Source: Actinomycetes bacterium (lineage in GTDB: Bacteria > Actinomycetota > Coriobacteriia > Coriobacteriales > Eggerthellaceae). From it: a stretch of DNA of 64,000 nucleotides. The translations under genes were made by a program, and so were the position numbers. Location: assembly GCA_023460315.1 (NCBI GenBank), contig JAEWQO010000078.1, positions 1 to 64,000 on the forward strand, written 5' to 3'. Positions 8,230 through 17,527 of the stretch are shown in pieces (within the stretch, counting starts at the first letter, position 1; the number at the start of each line of letters is the position of its first letter). The notes under the pieces were generated by a model that was not told the origin of the DNA, did not search any database, and saw only the letters and a program-made list of their open reading frames with translations.

Positions 8230-11200
8230 ATGGTTTCCCGCGTCTATGTTGAGAAGAGGCCCGGTTTCGACGGGGAGGCTCAGCAGCTCGCACGCGAGTT
8301 GCGCGATATCTTGGGCATCGGGGGGCTGAAAGGCCTTCGCCTGATAAATCGTTATGACGTGGAAGGCGTGAGCGACGACCTGTTCTCGCGTTGCGTGCCC
8401 ACCGTGTTCAGCGAACCGCCGTCGGACAACGTCACGTTTGAGCTTCCCTCCGGGGAGGACACGCACGTGTTTGCGGTGGAATACCTGCCCGGGCAGTTTG
8501 ACCAGCGTGCCGATTCGGCCAGCGAGTGCGTGCAGCTGATCAGCCAAGGGGAGCGGCCTGAGGTGCGCAGCGCGAAAGTGTATCTGCTCGAGGGCGATCT
8601 GTCGGACGAGGATGTTTCGGCCATCAAGCGTTATGTCATCAATCCCGTCGAGGCACGCGAGGCATCCCTCGCTGTGCGCCAGACGCTCAAGATGAGTTTT
8701 CCTCAGCCGAGTCGGGTTGAGCGGATAAGGGGATTCCTCGATTTTGACGAGACGGAACTCGCCGCTTTCATCGATGAGCGCGGTTTGGCCATGGATGTGG
8801 CTGACATCATGTTCTGCCAGCAGTACTTCGCCGAAGAGGGGCGCAATCCTACCATCACCGAGATCAAGATGATCGACACCTATTGGTCTGACCATTGCCG
8901 GCATACCACGTTCGGGACGGTTCTGGAAAACGTCGACATTCAGGACAAGGCCGTCAAGGCCGCGTTTGAGCGGTATCGTGAGATGCGTCACGAGTTGGGC
9001 CGTGATGAAAAGCCGCTGTGTCTCATGGACATGGGAACCATCGGTGCCCGCTATCTGAAAAAGAAGGGCATTCTCAAGAATCTCGACGAATCGGAGGAGG
9101 TCAACGCCTGCACGGTCAAGGTGAAGTGCGATGTTGGCGGAGAGGAGCAGGACTGGCTTTACCTGTTCAAGAACGAGACCCACAACCATCCCACCGAAAT
9201 CGAGCCTTTTGGCGGCGCGGCAACCTGCGTGGGGGGTGCCATTCGCGATCCTCTTTCAGGTCGGAGCTACGTTTACCAGGCCATGCGGGTGACGGGTGCG
9301 GCCGATCCGCTTGTTCCCGTGTCGGACACGTTGCCCGGCAAGCTTCCTCAGCGCACGTTGGTGACCACGGCTGCGGCGGGTTATTCGTCATATGGCAACC
9401 AAGTCGGTCTTGCAACCGGCCAGGTGAACGAGCTGTACCATCCGGGCTATGCGGCAAAGCGCATGGAGATCGGGGCGGTGGTGGGCGCCACGCCGGCCGA
9501 CCACGTCCGTCGCGAGACTCCTGCACCGGGCGACGTGATTGTGCTGTTGGGAGGACGCACCGGCCGCGATGGCATCGGTGGCGCGACGGGGTCGTCAAAG
9601 GCACATAGCATGGAGAGCTTGGAGTCTTGCGGAGCCGAGGTGCAGAAGGGGAACGCTCCCGTCGAGCGTAAGATACAGCGCCTGTTCCGTCGCAAGGACG
9701 CATGCGAGCTCATCAAGCGCTGCAATGACTTTGGAGCCGGTGGCGTGTCGGTTGCCGTCGGCGAGCTTGCCGACGGATTGCTCATCGATCTGAACTGCAT
9801 TCCCAAGAAGTACGACGGTTTGGACGGCACCGAACTTGCCCTTTCGGAAAGCCAGGAACGCATGGCCGTGGTGCTGGCTCCGGAAGACGTGGAGCGGTTT
9901 ATCGGCTATGCCCATGAGGAGAATCTGGAAGCCACCTCCATCGCACGGGTCACGGAGGAAATGCGGGTGCGCATGGTGTGGAATGATGAGACCATCGTCG
10001 ATGTGGACCGGGAATTTCTCTCCTCAAACGGGGCGCCGAAACATCAAGACGTTCGGATTGTCGAAGGTGCGGATTATGAGCGGACGTGGTCCGGAGCGTC
10101 CTTGGAAGAGAAGATGCGCTCACTGGTGACCGATCTCAACGTGTGCTCGAACAAGGGACTTTCGGAGCGTTTCGACTCCACGATCGGAGCATCCACGGTG
10201 CTCATGCCTTTTGGTGGGAGACGTCAGCTCACTCCGGCGCTTGCCATGGTTGCCAAGCTGCCCGTGAGCGGAGAGACTACCACTTGCAGCGGCATGGCTT
10301 GGGGGTTCAACCCCTATCTGAGCGAAGCCAATCAGTTTGTCGGAGCGTACCTGGCTGTGGTGGAAAGCGTGGCGCGGCTTGCGGCCACGGGTTTCAAACG
10401 TGCGGACATGTATCTCACATTCCAGGAATATTTCGAACGCCTTCGCGACGAGCCGGAGCGTTGGGGCAAACCGGCTGCCTCGGTCCTTGGCGCGCTCATG
10501 GCGCAAATTGACTTGGGCGTGGGCTCCATCGGCGGCAAGGACTCAATGAGCGGGAGTTTCGAAAACCTTGATGTGCCTCCGACTCTCGTGAGCTTTGCAA
10601 CGGCTGTCGGGTCCGTGGATCGTGTGACGTCTCCTGAGTTCAAGCAGGCAGGAAGCCGTGTCGTCCGTATAGCGCCCTGCCGCTATGAAGGGGCGGTGCC
10701 CGATGCTGCGGGGCTTGTCGAGGCGCTTGACGCCCTCGAGCGCCTCATCGGCGACGGAGCGGTTTTGGCGGTGTCCACGCCCGGCTATGGCTGTTCGGCC
10801 GAAGCCCTGTTCAAGATGTGCGTCGGCAACGGCATCGGTTTCGAGGCTGCTGAGGGCAGGGGGATCGAGGAGCTGTTCGCTCCTGCGTATGGCAGTTTCT
10901 TTGTGGAGCTTGCCGATGGCGCCGAGCTTCCGGCTGCGACCGAATCCCTGTGCGTGGATGTGGCGGGCTGCACAGTGCCCAACTATGTTTTCGCCGCCGC
11001 GGGGCAGCGTGTCGACCTTGTGGGGCTGCAGGAAGCATGGGAGGGCAAGCTTGAGCCGGTATTTCCCTATCGTCAGGCTGGCGAGACGGTTGAGACGGTC
11101 AGTTTCACGGAAGGATTGCCGCTCGTCTACAACGGCATCGTCGCGCATCCCCGCGTCATTATACCGGTCTTCCCCGGCAGCAACTGCGAATATGATTCCG

Positions 11201-11946
11201 CCCGTGCCTTTGAAAAGGCAGGCGCGGTGGTCGAGACCTTCATCGTCAACAACCTCTCGCCCGATGCGGTGGCCGAAAGCGCAGGCCTGCTGGCCAAAGC
11301 TATCGAGAACAGCCAGATCGTCATGTTGCCCGGCGGTTTCTCCGGCGGTGATGAACCTGACGGCTCCGCCAAATTCATCACGGCATTCTTCCGGTCTCCT
11401 GTGGTGACCGAAGCCGTGCGTGATCTGCTGCAAAACCGAGATGGGCTCATGCTGGGCATCTGCAACGGATTTCAAGCGTTGGTAAAACTGGGACTTGTGC
11501 CCTTCGGGGACATCCGTCCTTTGGATGAGGAATGCCCGACGCTTGCTTTCAATACCATTGGGCGACATCAAAGCCGCCTGGTGCATACTCGCGTCTCGTC
11601 CGGTTTGTCCCCTTGGTTCAGCCAGTCTCAGGTCGGCGATGTCCACACGGTGGCAATCAGCCATGGAGAAGGCCGGTTCGTCGCTTCGCCTTCTCTGCTC
11701 GAGCACCTGAAGGCCGGTGGCCAAATTGCAACGCAGTATGTCGATGCAGACGGGGTGCCCTCGATGGGGTTGGAAGTGAACCCCAACGGATCAGTGCTTG
11801 CCATTGAGGGTGTCACGAGTCCCGATGGCCGCATTCTCGGCAAGATGGGCCACAGCGAACGTCGTGGCGAAGGCCTGTATCAGAATGTTGCCGGAGATCG
11901 TTGGCAGCCCTTGTTCGAGAGTGGTGTGGGGTATTTCGCAGGCTAG
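8230..11946 (+). CDS. purL: Phosphoribosylformylglycinamidine synthase, single-chain PurL
   Basis: Converts FGAR, glutamine and ATP to FGAM in purine synthesis. At 1238 residues it is the fused form: an N-terminal PurS-like region, an FGAM synthetase core with two AIRS-like halves and a C-terminal class I glutaminase. Motifs seen include YWSDHCRHTTF, FKNETHNHPTEIEPFGGAATCVGGAIRDPLSGR, KAHSMES and SIGGKDSMSG. The glutaminase domain has FPGSNCEYDSARAF, the nucleophile Cys in GICNGFQALVKLG and the His of AISHGEGRF. This organisation is shared with Gammaproteobacteria and some Firmicutes and Coriobacteriia, in contrast to separate PurSQL. It is convergent with the LuxR gene 30 bp downstream. Confidence 0.97.
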   Translation: MVSRVYVEKRPGFDGEAQQLARELRDILGIGGLKGLRLINRYDVEGVSDDLFSRCVPTVFSEPPSDNVTFELPSGEDTHVFAVEYLPGQFDQRADSASECVQLISQGERPEVRSAKVYLLEGDLSDEDVSAIKRYVINPVEAREASLAVRQTLKMSFPQPSRVERIRGFLDFDETELAAFIDERGLAMDVADIMFCQQYFAEEGRNPTITEIKMIDTYWSDHCRHTTFGTVLENVDIQDKAVKAAFERYREMRHELGRDEKPLCLMDMGTIGARYLKKKGILKNLDESEEVNACTVKVKCDVGGEEQDWLYLFKNETHNHPTEIEPFGGAATCVGGAIRDPLSGRSYVYQAMRVTGAADPLVPVSDTLPGKLPQRTLVTTAAAGYSSYGNQVGLATGQVNELYHPGYAAKRMEIGAVVGATPADHVRRETPAPGDVIVLLGGRTGRDGIGGATGSSKAHSMESLESCGAEVQKGNAPVERKIQRLFRRKDACELIKRCNDFGAGGVSVAVGELADGLLIDLNCIPKKYDGLDGTELALSESQERMAVVLAPEDVERFIGYAHEENLEATSIARVTEEMRVRMVWNDETIVDVDREFLSSNGAPKHQDVRIVEGADYERTWSGASLEEKMRSLVTDLNVCSNKGLSERFDSTIGASTVLMPFGGRRQLTPALAMVAKLPVSGETTTCSGMAWGFNPYLSEANQFVGAYLAVVESVARLAATGFKRADMYLTFQEYFERLRDEPERWGKPAASVLGALMAQIDLGVGSIGGKDSMSGSFENLDVPPTLVSFATAVGSVDRVTSPEFKQAGSRVVRIAPCRYEGAVPDAAGLVEALDALERLIGDGAVLAVSTPGYGCSAEALFKMCVGNGIGFEAAEGRGIEELFAPAYGSFFVELADGAELPAATESLCVDVAGCTVPNYVFAAAGQRVDLVGLQEAWEGKLEPVFPYRQAGETVETVSFTEGLPLVYNGIVAHPRVIIPVFPGSNCEYDSARAFEKAGAVVETFIVNNLSPDAVAESAGLLAKAIENSQIVMLPGGFSGGDEPDGSAKFITAFFRSPVVTEAVRDLLQNRDGLMLGICNGFQALVKLGLVPFGDIRPLDEECPTLAFNTIGRHQSRLVHTRVSSGLSPWFSQSQVGDVHTVAISHGEGRFVASPSLLEHLKAGGQIATQYVDADGVPSMGLEVNPNGSVLAIEGVTSPDGRILGKMGHSERRGEGLYQNVAGDRWQPLFESGVGYFAG

Positions 11947-11976
11947 CCTCCACAGCGGATTTCACGCGCGTGGCTT

Positions 11977-13479
11977 CTAAGCGTTCAAGCCGCTTTCCTG
12001 CTCGAACAGCGCGATGATTTCCGCACGGTTGTGCGTGTCGCATTTGCGATAGATGTTACGGAGGTGCGACTTCACGGTGGACTCTGAGATGAAGAGTGCG
12101 TTCTCAATGTATTTCAAGCCGTGCCCAGTGATCCAGAGTGCAAGCACCTCATGCTCGCGTGGCGAGAGGTCATGGGCTGCGGCGAACGCGTCGAGCGGAT
12201 CGATGGGATCGTCCTTCTGGGCAGCCGTGCTGAGCACGTCATAGCCTCTGGCAGCCGTGCGGGGGGTTGGAGGCGTGTCCGCCGCCTTCAGGTGCGCCTG
12301 CTGTCCTTCCTCGTCGTCTTTGAAATCGATGTCCAACACCAAGCTGCCCTCGCTGAAGGCAAAACCTACCGCGACGAGAATCAGCATGATGGCAACGAGA
12401 TAGAATATTTCTCTGTGGGATACGAACAGGGGGGAGAGCGTTTGCCCGGCCGTGTTGCCCACGCATTCAGCAATCCATCCAATGGCGAAAACAAGATGGG
12501 GCTTCACCGGCGTCTTCTTTGCCCAGAGAGCAAGGACGACCCACATCATGACATCGGCGACGATGTTCGCGTAGAAGACGAGCGAAGCTGAGATGCCGAT
12601 GGAAAGCATGAGGAGGAAAACTCCCGCAGCAAAGGCAGACAGCAGAATTTTATAGAGAATGGACGGATCGATTTGGCGCTGTGCGAACAGGGCGCTTGCC
12701 ACGAAGAACACGGTGACGCCAAGCGGTGCCACCAGGGAGAGTGGCGTCACGGCATTGCTGAAAAGGCCAAACGTGGGGGCAAGGGATCCGATGGAGCTCA
12801 CGATGAAAAACGTGATTGCCAGACCGACGAGTGTGCGAACGGGCACCGCCGCGGCCATGATGTCCAGGAGGCTGGGTTGCGCTGCTTTTTCGGAAGTGGG
12901 GCGATCCGCAGTGCTGCCTGCGTTCTCCTCCTGTTCGGCTTCAGCCGCTGTGGCCGAGGGCAGCATGGCGAGCGAGATGAGGGGAAGCAGCGTGGTGAGC
13001 GCGCTCGCGACGGATCCTGGGCTGGCAAGGATCAGCCAACACATGAGCGAGGCGACGCTGATGGCGCAGCCTGCGAGGATGATGACGGCGCGAGGGTTGA
13101 GACGGGCGTATGTGTCGAACCATGACATGATCACGATGATGGCAAAGAACCCCGACAGGGCAAGTCCGGCAACTCGAGTTGCGGCGATCGCTGCGGTGGG
13201 GGGGTAGGTGCACAGGAAGGTTCCGGCAGCCATGAGGAATGCGGCAACGGTCACGAAGCGCGTGCGGCCCGCGATGGCGGGAAAACGGCGGGAAAGGAAG
13301 ATGCTGCCAAGACAGGCGACCAGCCCGGGAAGCATGGACGCGGATGTGGCCTGCACGGCGTCGGGCATGCCAAATGCAGGAGATAGCAAAAGAACGACCG
13401 CCCATGCACAGGTGCACGCGTAGCCGAGAGCAAAGCGCAGGCGAGCGGGTGTCACCCCTATAGTGCGAACGTCGATCAT
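11977..13479 (-). CDS. LuxR-type regulator with a 12-TM N-terminal domain
   Basis: A 500-residue membrane regulator. Residues 1-390 form about 12 hydrophobic helices in an MFS-like pattern (for example GYACTCAWAVVLLLSPAFGM, VGLAITFFIVSSIGSLAPTF, GVFLLMLSIGISASLVFYANIVADVMMWVVLALW). A charged linker leads to a C-terminal LuxR helix-turn-helix (about 432-495): DLSPREHEVLALWITGHGLKYIENALFISESTVKSHLRNIYRKC. This architecture is characteristic of Eggerthellaceae, where such genes often sit next to one oxidoreductase gene. Here a Tat flavoprotein gene diverges from it, so that gene is its likely target. The sensed ligand is unknown and may be the flavoprotein substrate. Confidence 0.88.
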   Translation of the reverse strand: MIDVRTIGVTPARLRFALGYACTCAWAVVLLLSPAFGMPDAVQATSASMLPGLVACLGSIFLSRRFPAIAGRTRFVTVAAFLMAAGTFLCTYPPTAAIAATRVAGLALSGFFAIIVIMSWFDTYARLNPRAVIILAGCAISVASLMCWLILASPGSVASALTTLLPLISLAMLPSATAAEAEQEENAGSTADRPTSEKAAQPSLLDIMAAAVPVRTLVGLAITFFIVSSIGSLAPTFGLFSNAVTPLSLVAPLGVTVFFVASALFAQRQIDPSILYKILLSAFAAGVFLLMLSIGISASLVFYANIVADVMMWVVLALWAKKTPVKPHLVFAIGWIAECVGNTAGQTLSPLFVSHREIFYLVAIMLILVAVGFAFSEGSLVLDIDFKDDEEGQQAHLKAADTPPTPRTAARGYDVLSTAAQKDDPIDPLDAFAAAHDLSPREHEVLALWITGHGLKYIENALFISESTVKSHLRNIYRKCDTHNRAEIIALFEQESGLNA

Positions 13480-13819
13480 TCTACCTCCCGGACAGCATTA
13501 TGACATAAGTGCTGCAGGGAGCTTGGGCGGATGTCTGCTTGTGTTGCCCTATCGGTTCGCAAGAAACCCGATTGACACAAAAACCAACCATGGCGGTTGA
13601 TGCGTTTTGATGCCTGTTTCGAAAGCGAATTTTCGGATCGGGCACGAGAGGCCTCTGCTGACGGCAAATCAACCATGGCGGATGGTGCGCGCGAGCTTCT
13701 GGAGAAGCATACTGGCGGCAATCGGTTCAAACGAGAGAACCGCACGACGGGGTAAAAGCCGCGTGGCTTGCAGGGGCAGTCTGGAGGGGCTGCCTATCTA
13801 CAGAGAGGATGTATCAGGC
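13480..13819. promoter_or_regulatory. Divergent promoter region, LuxR gene / flavoprotein gene
   Basis: This 340-bp region must hold the promoters of both divergent genes. It contains the dyad CAACC-ATGGC-GGTTG at 13587-13601 and a second near-copy, CAACCATGGCGGATG, at about 13672-13686. The pair is a reasonable candidate for the binding sites of the adjacent LuxR regulator, but that is inference. No small ORF with a convincing ribosome-binding site was seen. Confidence 0.4.
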
Positions 13820-15619
13820 ATGGACACTGAAAAGAACGGGATCAGCCGCCGGAGCTTCTTGTCGGGTGCTGCCGTTGTCGGAGCGGCATTGGCAGGGGCT
13901 GGGCTGGCGGGCTGTGCGCCCGCATCGTCTGCCAAGTCCGATTCGGGCAGTGCTTCGACTTCGACCGCAAGCTCGGCCGAAGGAAGCACGATTGGCTACG
14001 ACGGCACGGGCGTCATGCCTTGGCTGGGAGAGGCCCCCAAGATCTCCGACAGCGACGTGGAGGAAGAGCTTGACACGGATGTCGTTGTTGTTGGATTGGG
14101 CGCCGCCGGCGTCCCTGCGGCTCGCGCTGCCGCCGAGGCGGGTGCGCGGCTCGTTTGCCTTGAGGCTTCCGCAAAGCTCAACAGCGTTGCAAGCGACCTG
14201 GCGGTGCTGGGCGGTCAAACGCAGGCCACGTGGGGTCGCGGCGATGGGTATCTGAGTAAGAAGATGATCGCCAACAAACATATGGAAGAATGCAGCCACC
14301 ATGGCAGCTACGGCATCATCAACCGCTGGTGTGACGAGTCTGGCGCTGCTTTTGACTGGTTTGTCGGGGCGAGCAAGGATCTTTATGTGGCCAAGGAGAG
14401 CTATGCGGAGATTCCCGAAGCCAATCAGAATAACTATCTCTACCCTTATTTTGTGCCCATGCTGGCATCGTATGATTACACCAAGGAAGAGATGCCCTGT
14501 TACCCGACATCGGTCGGCTTCAACAGCCTTGCCACCGTCATGGCCGAGAACCTGCAGGTTGCCGTTGACGCCGGTGCGGACGTTCGCTATAACACCAAGG
14601 CTGTGGAACTGATCACTGATGACAGCGGCGCGGTGGTGGGCGTGTATGCGCAAGCCTCTGACTCTGACAAGTATATTAAAGTCAGCGCCAAAAGCGTGAT
14701 TCTTGCAACAGGCGATTATCTGGCCAACGAAGACATGATGAAGTACTTTGCGCCGCAATGCGTTGAGAACGGTGTGCAGATCCTCAGCTTGGACATGGAT
14801 TCCCAGGGTGAATACACCAACGTTGGCGATGGCCATAAGATGGGGGTATGGGCCGGTGCGGCTCTTGAACAGTGGCATGCTCCGATGATCCATCATATGG
14901 GAGGCGGCGCAGGTGCAGACGGCCGCGGCGTCATCGGCAACAATGGCTTTCTGTGGCTGAACTTGCAGGGCAAGCGTTTCATGAATGAGGACATCCCTGG
15001 CCAGCAGCTCGAGAATCAGGTGGAGCTGCAACCGCAGCGCAAGGCCTATCAGTTCTTTGACGCTTCTTGGCCGAAGCAGCTGCAGTACTTTCCGGCAGCC
15101 CATGGCGTCGCTTGCATCTATCGCGAGGAAGCGTTGCCTTCGTACACCGCTTCCGGTTTGAAGATCAACGTGCGCACGTCCGCTGATATCGACACTGCCG
15201 TTCAGGAAGGACGCTGCCTGAAAGCCGACACCATCGAGGAGTTGCTGTCGAAAATCGATGGCATAGATGTCGATGTGGCGAAGGAATCAATCGAACGCTA
15301 CAACAAGGTGTGTGCTGCGGGAGAAGATACGGATTTCGGCAAGAGCTCACAACGTCTGTTCGCGCTTGAGACGGGCCCCTTTTATGCGGCTGAGTGCGGC
15401 GTTGCGCTCTCGCTCGCCAACTTGGGCGGCCTCGAGTCCGATGAGGAGTGCCGTGTGTACAACACTGACCGAGAAGCCATTCCTGGCCTGTACGTGTGCG
15501 GTGCCCCGCAAGGAGGACGCTTCAATGTTCAGTATCCCATTTCCCTGAAGGGGCTGAGCGCATCCATGTGCGTGGTGTATGGCAAAATCGCTGGCGAGAA
15601 CGCTGCAGCCGGCAAGTAA
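13820..15619 (+). CDS. Tat-exported FAD-dependent oxidoreductase
   Basis: A 599-residue flavoprotein of the fumarate reductase/succinate dehydrogenase flavoprotein family. The start at 13820 follows GAGAGGA and puts the Tat/lipoprotein signal at the N-terminus (SRRSFLSGAAVVGAALAGAGLAGCAP). The FAD dinucleotide fold is DVVVVGLGAAGVPAARAAAEAGARLVCLEAS. The C-terminal FAD motif is PGLYVCGAPQGGRFNVQYPISLKGLSASM. There is no FMN-binding domain, so electrons must come from a separate partner. At the site where fumarate reductases have a catalytic Arg (motif xxTRD), this protein has RFMNEDIPGQQ, so fumarate is an unlikely substrate. A 15-bp stem terminator follows at 15696-15729. The divergent LuxR protein is its probable regulator. 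Confidence 0.85.
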   Translation: MDTEKNGISRRSFLSGAAVVGAALAGAGLAGCAPASSAKSDSGSASTSTASSAEGSTIGYDGTGVMPWLGEAPKISDSDVEEELDTDVVVVGLGAAGVPAARAAAEAGARLVCLEASAKLNSVASDLAVLGGQTQATWGRGDGYLSKKMIANKHMEECSHHGSYGIINRWCDESGAAFDWFVGASKDLYVAKESYAEIPEANQNNYLYPYFVPMLASYDYTKEEMPCYPTSVGFNSLATVMAENLQVAVDAGADVRYNTKAVELITDDSGAVVGVYAQASDSDKYIKVSAKSVILATGDYLANEDMMKYFAPQCVENGVQILSLDMDSQGEYTNVGDGHKMGVWAGAALEQWHAPMIHHMGGGAGADGRGVIGNNGFLWLNLQGKRFMNEDIPGQQLENQVELQPQRKAYQFFDASWPKQLQYFPAAHGVACIYREEALPSYTASGLKINVRTSADIDTAVQEGRCLKADTIEELLSKIDGIDVDVAKESIERYNKVCAAGEDTDFGKSSQRLFALETGPFYAAECGVALSLANLGGLESDEECRVYNTDREAIPGLYVCGAPQGGRFNVQYPISLKGLSASMCVVYGKIAGENAAAGK

Positions 15620-15695
15620 ACCACCCGATGCCAATTCGCGTGGGCCGGCAATCCTTCCCTCCCTCCCTTTGCCGGCTCACTTTCTGGCAATGCTG

Positions 15696-15729
15696 AACGC
15701 GCCTGCGGACTCCGGTCCGCAGGCGCGTT
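15696..15729 (+). terminator. Terminator hairpin after flavoprotein gene
   Basis: A perfect 15-bp stem (15696-15710 with 15715-15729, core GCGCCTGCGGAC) closes on a 4-nt loop. No long U-tract follows. It lies between two convergent genes and could act in both directions. Confidence 0.75.
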
Positions 15730-15756
15730 CGTTGTGACGAGGGTTGTGGCTCGGCC

Positions 15757-16242
15757 TTAAGAGGCATTGTCCTGCTTCCCCTCGGCGCCGTCCGATCCGT
15801 TGCCATGCTTCTTCTGATCGTATTCTTCCTGGCTCATCACGTCGACGACGTTCACGGTCATCTCAAATACGTCGAGTCCGGTCATGCTTTTGAGGTCTTC
15901 GGCAATGACCTGCTTGATCCGCTCAAAGACCTCAGGCGCCGATTTTCCGTACTCCAGTATGATGTCAAGGTCGATGCGGGCGTTCTGGTCATCGATCACG
16001 TCGGCATCGATGCCTTTCGTCTGGCTGTTTCCGCCGAGTCCTTCTTGGATGGTTGAGAGCAAGCTGCCCTTCATGTCGATGATGCCATCGATCTTTTGGA
16101 CTGACAGCGCGGATATCTTCTCGACGACGTTGTCGTCGATAACAAGTTTGTAGCGTGGTTGCGCGGATTCTCCGTTTCCCGAGTTTTCTCCTTGTGAGAA
16201 GGGGCTGTCAGGGGATGATTGTGCTGCGGTGTCTTGGGTCAT
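15757..16242 (-). CDS. Asp23/Gls24 family envelope stress protein
   Basis: A 161-residue protein. The start at 16242 is chosen for the GAAAGGA site upstream; a longer in-frame ATG would add 23 unlikely residues. The core (YKLVIDDNVVEKISALSVQKIDGIIDMKG through DLKSMTGLDVFEMTVNVVDVMSQEEYDQ) is the DUF322/Asp23 domain, flanked by Ser/Gln/Gly-rich and acidic tails. Family members are small cytoplasmic proteins tethered to the membrane by AmaP and induced by alkaline or cell-wall stress. It is last in an apparent operon with a DUF2273 gene and an AmaP-like gene, matching the known locus. Confidence 0.9.
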   Translation of the reverse strand: MTQDTAAQSSPDSPFSQGENSGNGESAQPRYKLVIDDNVVEKISALSVQKIDGIIDMKGSLLSTIQEGLGGNSQTKGIDADVIDDQNARIDLDIILEYGKSAPEVFERIKQVIAEDLKSMTGLDVFEMTVNVVDVMSQEEYDQKKHGNGSDGAEGKQDNAS

Positions 16243-16331
16243 GGGATTTCCTTTCAATCGGGTGCGGCCGTTGCGAAAGGGGTTGGCATCCGTCCCTGAC
16301 GAACGGCTCAACTTCTGAGGCTCAGAGAGCC

Positions 16332-16703
16332 TCAGCTTATACGTTCAAGAAAACTCTTCAGGCTCGCACGCACCTTTTGGTCTCCGTCTTGATAGCGGCC
16401 GATGAGGATGCCGATCGTCACGCCGACGACCAGGAGGAGGGTTGGCCAGAAGCCTATGATCAAGATGAGTGCTGCGACGATGAAGCCGACAAAGCCACAG
16501 AGCACGGTGTGAGGGTATCGTTTCACCCAGGGTAAGACGGACTGTTTGAGGCTGTAGAACAGGCCGTGGTTGCGCGGGGCATCCCGTTCACTTTTTTCAT
16601 CGGGCATGGCGGGAGATGTGCTGGCCTGTTGGGAAGAGGATTGCCCCGTCTTGTTTTCGGGCGAGACGCTGTCGGTGTGAGAATTGGTATTCGACGGACT
16701 CAT
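16332..16703 (-). CDS. DUF2273 small integral membrane protein
   Basis: A 123-residue protein. The N-terminal 60 residues are polar and Ser/Gln-rich. Two close membrane helices follow (HTVLCGFVGFIVAALILIIGF and PTLLLVVGVTIGILIGRYQDGD), the hairpin and GRYQDG motif typical of DUF2273. The C-terminus ends in a short amphipathic helix (RASLKSFLERIS). It lies between the AmaP-like and Asp23 genes and is probably a structural partner of the membrane-bound Asp23 complex. Molecular function is not established for the family. Confidence 0.85.
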   Translation of the reverse strand: MSPSNTNSHTDSVSPENKTGQSSSQQASTSPAMPDEKSERDAPRNHGLFYSLKQSVLPWVKRYPHTVLCGFVGFIVAALILIIGFWPTLLLVVGVTIGILIGRYQDGDQKVRASLKSFLERIS

Positions 16704-16715
16704 GGTACACCTCCC

Positions 16716-17342
16716 TTACTGAGCCGTACTGGTCGGAGTTGGGTGGGGCTGGATGTCCTGCTGTGACGAAGCGGACATCGATTGCGTCATCGCTTGCTGC
16801 GTGAAGCGGGGGGTGACAGCCTCGGCTTCACCGGAAAAGGTGATATGCACGGAATCGACAGGGGCGCCAGTGAACGCTTCCAGCGACGTTGCAATTTCCC
16901 TTTGCAGCAGTGCTCCCAATTCTCCCAAGTTCGCATGACGGCCGGGATCGACCTTCGCGCGGACGGACATATGAGGCTCCTGATTGCGGGTGATGCTGAT
17001 CTTGACCGTGTCGGCCGTCAGTCCCTGGTGGGATCCGATGACATGGCGCACGGTTGACTGGATGGCGGCTTGCGTGATGGCGATGCTGCCGCCATCACGC
17101 TGGATCTCAAGCTGCGAGTGTTTCCCGGGAGCGGTGAGTGCCCTGACGAGCACAATCAACACTCCGAGCGCAGTGATTCCCAGCAGGATAGATTCGACCG
17201 TGAAAAACCATGGCATATCGGCAAGCCACTCCACAAAAGGAAGCAAGGGCTCCCACGCGAACCATACCGTTGCCAAGGTGCCTCCGCCAAGTAGGGCAGA
17301 GATGGCAAACACGATCATGCAAAGCCGCCTGAACTTTCCCAT
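16716..17342 (-). CDS. amaP: AmaP-like alkaline-shock membrane anchor protein
   Basis: A 208-residue protein. The start at 17342 follows AGGGAGG. TM1 is MIVFAISALLGGGTLATVWF; TM2 is FFTVESILLGITALGVLIVLVRAL. The cytoplasmic C-terminal domain (LEIQRDGGSIAITQAAIQSTVRHVI through DSVHITFSGEA) matches the Asp23-related domain of AmaP. A Gln/Ser/Thr tail ends the protein. It is first of three minus-strand genes (AmaP, DUF2273, Asp23) with short gaps, and would anchor Asp23 at the inner face of the membrane. Confidence 0.82.
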   Translation of the reverse strand: MGKFRRLCMIVFAISALLGGGTLATVWFAWEPLLPFVEWLADMPWFFTVESILLGITALGVLIVLVRALTAPGKHSQLEIQRDGGSIAITQAAIQSTVRHVIGSHQGLTADTVKISITRNQEPHMSVRAKVDPGRHANLGELGALLQREIATSLEAFTGAPVDSVHITFSGEAEAVTPRFTQQAMTQSMSASSQQDIQPHPTPTSTAQ

Positions 17343-17480
17343 GATCGCCTCCCTTCTCTGTGTGCCGTTCACATACTCATCTGATATCAAACTATGAAAC
17401 ACCATCACTGTAGGCGAAGGAGATGAGGCAGTTAACCATTTGTACGAAAGTGCATCCTGCCGATTGCCATGCTGTTAAGG

Positions 17481-17514
17481 CGACGACGGCCGGCCAGTTG
17501 TCCGGCCGTCGTCG
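17481..17514 (-). terminator. Terminator-like hairpin after the MoaE-like gene
   Basis: A perfect 13-bp stem, CGACGACGGCCGG (17481-17493) with its complement at 17502-17514, has an 8-nt loop and lies 13 bp past the stop of the minus-strand MoaE-like gene. No U-tract is present. Confidence 0.6.
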
Positions 17515-17527
17515 CCGGCAAAGGCGT

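Noticed and set aside
10543..11724. 393-codon minus-strand frame opposite purL
   Set aside because: Antisense shadow of the conserved purL sequence; no protein-family features.
13814..15103. 429-codon minus-strand frame opposite the flavoprotein gene
   Set aside because: Shadow of a clear Tat flavoprotein gene; no recognisable motifs.
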